Positions 32,163-36,252 of a stretch of 36,252 nucleotides of DNA are shown here, one piece after another (the first letter of the stretch is position 1; each line of letters starts with the position of its first letter). The stretch lies in contig DYPM01000002.1 in the NCBI GenBank assembly GCA_020719895.1, positions 1 to 36,252 of the forward strand. Reading direction: 5' to 3'. The translations under genes were made by a program, and so were the position numbers. The DNA comes from Sulfurovum sp. GTDB taxonomy: Bacteria; Campylobacterota; Campylobacteria; Campylobacterales; Sulfurovaceae. The notes beneath the pieces are model-generated. The model was given only the letters and a program-made list of their open reading frames with translations. It did not search any database and was not told the origin of the DNA.

Positions 32163-33923
32163 TTACCCTTTATGTTTATAGAGTGCGGCTTGTACAATAG
32201 CCCAAAGTGAGATCATATTAAAAAATGACCAAAGCAAGTTTACACTATATCCTGTCCAGTAGATACGATCTCCAAACACCTGCATCGCAGTAGCATAAAG
32301 TATCGCAACAAGATAGAGTGCAATGAGTCCAATTTGTATTTTAACCAAAGACAAAAAATTCCCTGTAGCAGCTGTTTTGCTCGTCACAACAAAACGAATT
32401 GGCTTTTTACGGGCTACATCCCAAAACGCCTTAAGCACAATAGGAAAAATCGCAATAAAAAATTGTCCTCCACGATTGGAATTAATACCCCACGAAGCGA
32501 CCATCAATGCTGATTGATTGAAAAACAAAAACGGAATAAGATGAATAAAAAAATCCATTGAGTAGCTCTGTACAGGTGCAATATCCGTAAACATATACAC
32601 AATCGGAGAAAAAAGCAAAATCGTCAACCAAATCGCTCCCGTATAAGACCAAAATGTAGAAAAATACATCATCTTTTGCCCAACACTAAGCCCTGATCTA
32701 AAAAACCGACCAAACTCTTTACGCACAAGATCAATCGTTCCACCTGCATATCGAAACCGTTGTGTTGCCCATGTTCCCAAATCCAATGGCGAAAGCATTT
32801 TAGACTCGACATTTGGATGAAGTACTGACTTATACTTTTTTGGTGCGTGTGCGTGTACCAACATCGAAGTGTAAATATCCTCCGAAGTGTGGTAGCAGAT
32901 ATACTCTACTTCTATATCGCGAATCGCCTCATCTTTATTGTCGCTCTCAAGCACTCGCTCTGCCCAGCGTCGCAATGCGACTCTTCTTAATGCACTCACT
33001 CTATGGATAGAAGTAGCACCACAACAAAACGAAGCGTTATAGTTGTTTCTTCGCCTTTGAATCACATCAAAAAACATTGCAGGATCATTAGCAAACACAT
33101 CTTTGCCTACGACTGTTTTGCCAAAGAGTTTTTGAAATATCATTGCACCTTTTTCACCTACATTTCCAAGTCGCTTTTTCCATGATACTTCAAGTGGCAC
33201 ACCTTCGGTAAGATCACAAAACCACTGCGGTGTCTGCACCCACGCTACACTATCATCTCTAAAATATCCCAATGTATTGAGCAAAATATCTTCAAACAAT
33301 CTCGTATCAGAGTCGATAATGACGATAAAATCTCCACGTGTTTGATCTATCGCATTTGTAATCGCTCCTGCTTTTCGTCCTCGCGTATTGTCTCTAAGAA
33401 CTTGCGGAACGCCTTCTTCTTGTGCCATTTGAGTCATTTGTGGATTTTTGCTGTCATCAAGAAGATAAAAACGAAGTTTCCATGTGGGAAGAGTTTTGAC
33501 CTTTTTAGCTGCCAAAATCGTTTCGCGTACCAACTGCGGATCTTCATTAAATACAGGGATATAGATATCAATCTTGATCTCTCTGTCTTTGTATTTTTCA
33601 CCAAGCTGCGACTCTACTATTTCATCAAATAGTGCTGGAGCTATTTGTTTGGGAGTGTCTTTGATACGCCAAAAGTTAGCAACAACCAAAATCGTACCAA
33701 TAAACATCATCGTCTCTGCAAATGCCAACGGAATCGCAAACCATAACGCTTCAAAATTCAAAGATGCAGTCCAACGATAATGAAGATACCACACTCCAAG
33801 CATTAAGGTCACAACTCCCAAAAACTGAAAGAGGAGTTGCGTATTTTCTGATTGTACTTGCGGTGGCTCAGGAACGCGATTGTCATAGCGAGAATCCAAA
33901 AAGTAGAGCGTATCGTTATCCAT
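32163..33923 (-). CDS. BcsA-like membrane glycosyltransferase (GT2), without PilZ domain
   Basis: The 586-residue protein has two membrane segments (about 30-48 and 60-84), a GT2 domain with IPVFNED, Asp156-Asp157 in YLLDDS, DSD (204-206), FCCGATSIHR, SED (347-349) and QRFRY (388-392), then about five to six more membrane segments. FVVTSK (511-516) matches the gating-loop motif FxVTxK of cellulose synthase BcsA, so it looks like a processive synthase that also moves the chain across the membrane. Two oddities: the QxxRW motif ends in Tyr rather than Trp, and there is no C-terminal PilZ domain for c-di-GMP. Its start codon overlaps the GH2 stop (TAATG). OpgH-like glucan synthases are the alternative. 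The sugar used is unknown. Confidence 0.85.
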   Translation of the reverse strand: MDNDTLYFLDSRYDNRVPEPPQVQSENTQLLFQFLGVVTLMLGVWYLHYRWTASLNFEALWFAIPLAFAETMMFIGTILVVANFWRIKDTPKQIAPALFDEIVESQLGEKYKDREIKIDIYIPVFNEDPQLVRETILAAKKVKTLPTWKLRFYLLDDSKNPQMTQMAQEEGVPQVLRDNTRGRKAGAITNAIDQTRGDFIVIIDSDTRLFEDILLNTLGYFRDDSVAWVQTPQWFCDLTEGVPLEVSWKKRLGNVGEKGAMIFQKLFGKTVVGKDVFANDPAMFFDVIQRRRNNYNASFCCGATSIHRVSALRRVALRRWAERVLESDNKDEAIRDIEVEYICYHTSEDIYTSMLVHAHAPKKYKSVLHPNVESKMLSPLDLGTWATQRFRYAGGTIDLVRKEFGRFFRSGLSVGQKMMYFSTFWSYTGAIWLTILLFSPIVYMFTDIAPVQSYSMDFFIHLIPFLFFNQSALMVASWGINSNRGGQFFIAIFPIVLKAFWDVARKKPIRFVVTSKTAATGNFLSLVKIQIGLIALYLVAILYATAMQVFGDRIYWTGYSVNLLWSFFNMISLWAIVQAALYKHKG

Positions 33924-36079
33924 TATTTGACCTTTCTATTTGGTGTAAAGTGGTAGAAATTGGTGATTTCACCTTCTGATGTTTTGAGTGTTAGAGAAAA
34001 TAAAGCTGGTGACTCCACTATCATTTCACCTATTTTTTTGACACTGTCTTTTGGTATAGTAATCTGTGAAACCAACCTATCCTCAGGTTCTTGACCATTC
34101 TCTTTTGTGACGCATACTTCAAACAGTGCTTTACTATATAAGTCAAGCGTATCATTGACTACATAAAATTCCACTCTATCTTCTGGAGTTTGACGCGCAA
34201 CGACAATCAGTGGTGCAAAAGCATTTTTAAGGGCTTCATATCCAAGCTTTTTCTTTCGATAATAGTCCACAGCTCCCCAATTGATTGAAGGCCATCCTTC
34301 ATTAAACATAAATTGAAAAATTCCTGTTGTGCCATCATACTTTTGGATACGCAACATCTCTGTAGCATACTTAATCAAATTGGCTTGATACTCTTGAGAC
34401 TCTTTGATAAAAGTAAGCAGATCTCCTTTGTATGTGATGCCGTTTTTGGCATTCCAATCAAATTGAAAATTATGATACTCCCACTCTTTTTTGGCATTAT
34501 CGCTATTTGGATTAAGATATTTTTTGGGGAAAATTTTTGTCAGACTCTCCATCGATGGAACGGCTTGCGCTCCATATTCAGTCACAATTTTGGCACGAGA
34601 CTTTTTATCAAAGTCACGATAATTTCCACTATACCAACCAAACCATGGATGTTCGTTATTTGAAGAGAGTTTTTTGGAGAGATGATAGGTATCGTATGTT
34701 TTGATTTTTTCAAAAATCGCATCATCAAGTGCTTTGTTTTGATGCGAACTATAATCAGGATATTTCCATCGCATCCAATCAGAATCGTAAGGAGGCTCAT
34801 TGTGTATCGACCACAACATAATGCTTGGATGATTGTAAAGATGATCTACCATCTCTTGGGCTTGTCTGATTGCCTCTTTTTGAAAATTTGGCTCATCGAT
34901 ATATCCCCACTGTAGATTATAATCTTGCCATACCAAAAATCCCATCTCATCGCACAAATCATAAAACATCTTTGGTTCAATATGTGCATGAACACGAATC
35001 GTATTAATATGTGCTTCTTTCATTAGTTGCAAATCTTGACGAAATTTAGTTTCATCCATCTGCGATAGATATTGTGTAGAGATGTAGTTTGTGCCTTTGA
35101 GATAGAGAGGTGTGTCGTTGAGGATAAACTGCTCATTTGCATTGAGAGTCACTGTTTTAAATCCCACTTTTTGAGTCATCTGTGTATCACCAAGCTCAAG
35201 CGTCATCGTGTAGAGATGAGGAAAACCGCGATCATGCGTACTCCAAAGTTTGGCATCAGGTAAAAAGAGTCGAAAGTGTTGCGTTTGTCCTTTTTGAACA
35301 TGCATCTTTGCGATATAACTTATGCCTTTAAAGTTTGATGGAACAAACGTAATACGCCACTCTCTTTGCTGATAAGGATTTTCGTCTATATACTCAAACT
35401 GTTTGGAGGAAGAGGCAAAAAGGCGTTGAAGTGAGAGTGAAATATCTACCAAAACACCCTCTTTTTGAACTGTCGGCGTGACTTTGAGTGCATCAAACTT
35501 GTGAGAAAAGTAACTCCCAATCGAAATATGATTCCAAATACCGCCACTATTTTTATCCTGACCAAACTCCGACCATGCACCACCAGGACGCGTATCGTGA
35601 TGAGAAAAAATCCCACGCAAAAGCACTTTGTGAAGACTATAGTGAGTAGGAAAATTCTCTAATGGCGAATTGACACGCACTTTGATACGGTTTTCGCCAT
35701 TCTTGAGAGCTTTGGAGATATCCATAGAAAAAGTCTGGAAATATCCTGTATGTGACCCGATATATTGTTCATTTATCCACACATCACACATATAATCCAC
35801 GCCTTCAAAATTCAAAAAGTGAAAAGGCAAACACGGAAGTGCGTTGGAGTAAATCGTAGTTTCATACCACACTACGCCTGCATGATTGATACCATTGAGA
35901 TACCAATTGTTGGGCAGTGTCATTTTTGGTTCGTCACCTTTAAACTGATATGTCGCTCCATAAGGCCGAGGATGATGTTCAATAAAATATGACCAATTAC
36001 CATCTAACGATGTCAATTGTGGAGATAAATTACCAAAAAGAAGTGAAGAGAAAAAAAGAAGTAACCAAAAACGTTTCAT
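33923..36079 (-). CDS. Exported glycoside hydrolase family 2 protein
   Basis: The 718-residue protein has a signal peptide (about 1-17) and the GH2 plan: an N-terminal sugar-binding jelly roll (about 20-190), an immunoglobulin-like domain (about 195-310), and a TIM barrel (about 315-620) with the acid/base Glu428 in WSIHNEP and the nucleophile Glu501 in VTEYGAQA. A C-terminal beta domain of about 90 residues follows. GH2 includes beta-galactosidases, beta-mannosidases and beta-glucuronidases; specificity is not clear here. The frame has a TTG one codon earlier, but I chose ATG 36079, which has AAAGGA at good spacing. It is first in the glycan operon and may trim or release the polymer in the periplasm. 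Confidence 0.88.
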   Translation of the reverse strand: MKRFWLLLFFSSLLFGNLSPQLTSLDGNWSYFIEHHPRPYGATYQFKGDEPKMTLPNNWYLNGINHAGVVWYETTIYSNALPCLPFHFLNFEGVDYMCDVWINEQYIGSHTGYFQTFSMDISKALKNGENRIKVRVNSPLENFPTHYSLHKVLLRGIFSHHDTRPGGAWSEFGQDKNSGGIWNHISIGSYFSHKFDALKVTPTVQKEGVLVDISLSLQRLFASSSKQFEYIDENPYQQREWRITFVPSNFKGISYIAKMHVQKGQTQHFRLFLPDAKLWSTHDRGFPHLYTMTLELGDTQMTQKVGFKTVTLNANEQFILNDTPLYLKGTNYISTQYLSQMDETKFRQDLQLMKEAHINTIRVHAHIEPKMFYDLCDEMGFLVWQDYNLQWGYIDEPNFQKEAIRQAQEMVDHLYNHPSIMLWSIHNEPPYDSDWMRWKYPDYSSHQNKALDDAIFEKIKTYDTYHLSKKLSSNNEHPWFGWYSGNYRDFDKKSRAKIVTEYGAQAVPSMESLTKIFPKKYLNPNSDNAKKEWEYHNFQFDWNAKNGITYKGDLLTFIKESQEYQANLIKYATEMLRIQKYDGTTGIFQFMFNEGWPSINWGAVDYYRKKKLGYEALKNAFAPLIVVARQTPEDRVEFYVVNDTLDLYSKALFEVCVTKENGQEPEDRLVSQITIPKDSVKKIGEMIVESPALFSLTLKTSEGEITNFYHFTPNRKVK

Positions 36080-36189
36080 CAATATATTTCCTTTGTCATA
36101 GACAAGAGTCTTTTAAGAGAATGTAAAAAATAAGATTCAAATCTTTTAAGTCTATCATACCTTAACATAACTCAAACTTCTTAAAGGCA

Positions 36190-36252
36190 TTTTATTTGTA
36201 GAGAACTTCTAAAAAATATAGATTGCCACGCAACGTTCGCAATGACAAATCC
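36190..36252 (-). repeat. Interspersed repeat copy F, cut by the window end
   Basis: The last 34 bases match 28250-28283 (TAGATTG...CAACGTT.GCAATGACAAATCC). The left flank carries CTTCTAAAAAATATA, similar to the tail of copies C and D when read on the other strand. The element lies upstream of the GH2 operon and continues past the window, possibly as a head-to-head pair like copy E. Confidence 0.7.

Overview
The window looks like about 36 kb of chromosome from a chemolithoautotrophic member of the Campylobacterota (former Epsilonproteobacteria), of the Sulfurimonas / Sulfuricurvum / Sulfurovum kind. Reasons: a two-subunit ATP citrate lyase (reverse TCA cycle marker), a flavocytochrome c sulfide dehydrogenase-type flavoprotein, a futalosine-type UbiD decarboxylase, MurF with an N-terminal membrane domain, the Campylobacter-like order mlaA-mlaC-RND, and low GC. 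The species was inferred from gene content only; no rRNA or tRNA gene was seen.

Layout. 1-9 kb, central metabolism, all on +: aclB-aclA, an exported FccB-like flavoprotein, ruvA, a D-2-hydroxyacid dehydrogenase, and a fumarate reductase / succinate dehydrogenase flavoprotein plus iron-sulfur pair of unusual type. 8.9-12 kb on -: a PerR/Fur-type regulator, a 2-Cys peroxiredoxin and UbiD. 12-22 kb, cell envelope: a small L,D-transpeptidase divergent from an NhaC antiporter, then murF, an alpha/beta hydrolase, an RND exporter with MlaC and MlaA, and a second (lipoprotein) L,D-transpeptidase. 22-23.4 kb: ribosomal proteins S21, S9 and L13. 23.4-28.2 kb, a signalling module: a hybrid histidine kinase and a receiver-PP2C (SpoIIE) phosphatase, divergent from a STAS anti-anti-sigma protein and an RsbW-like kinase. 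28.4-36.1 kb, a polysaccharide region: a sugar nucleotidyltransferase on +, and a tightly packed operon on - in the order GH2 glycosidase, BcsA-like glycan synthase, DUF3131 protein, OpgC-like acyltransferase.

How the parts may work together. ATP citrate lyase and fumarate reductase are two of the key reverse TCA steps, and sulfide oxidation could supply the electrons. The peroxiredoxin/PerR pair fits peroxide defence. The most interesting stretch is 23.4-36.1 kb: a complete partner-switching cascade without a sigma factor sits next to a sugar-nucleotide enzyme and a four-gene glycan locus that resembles neither a standard cellulose (bcs) operon nor a standard opgGH operon. That the cascade controls the glycan is inference from neighbourhood only.

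A family of short interspersed repeats with a GTCATTGCGA...GCAATCT core occurs at least six times in gaps between genes, in both orientations, and the window ends inside one copy. No gap without a gene exceeds 300 bases; the longest (3251-3530 and 20554-20818) are described through their repeats and promoter candidates. No CRISPR, insertion sequence or prophage gene was seen.
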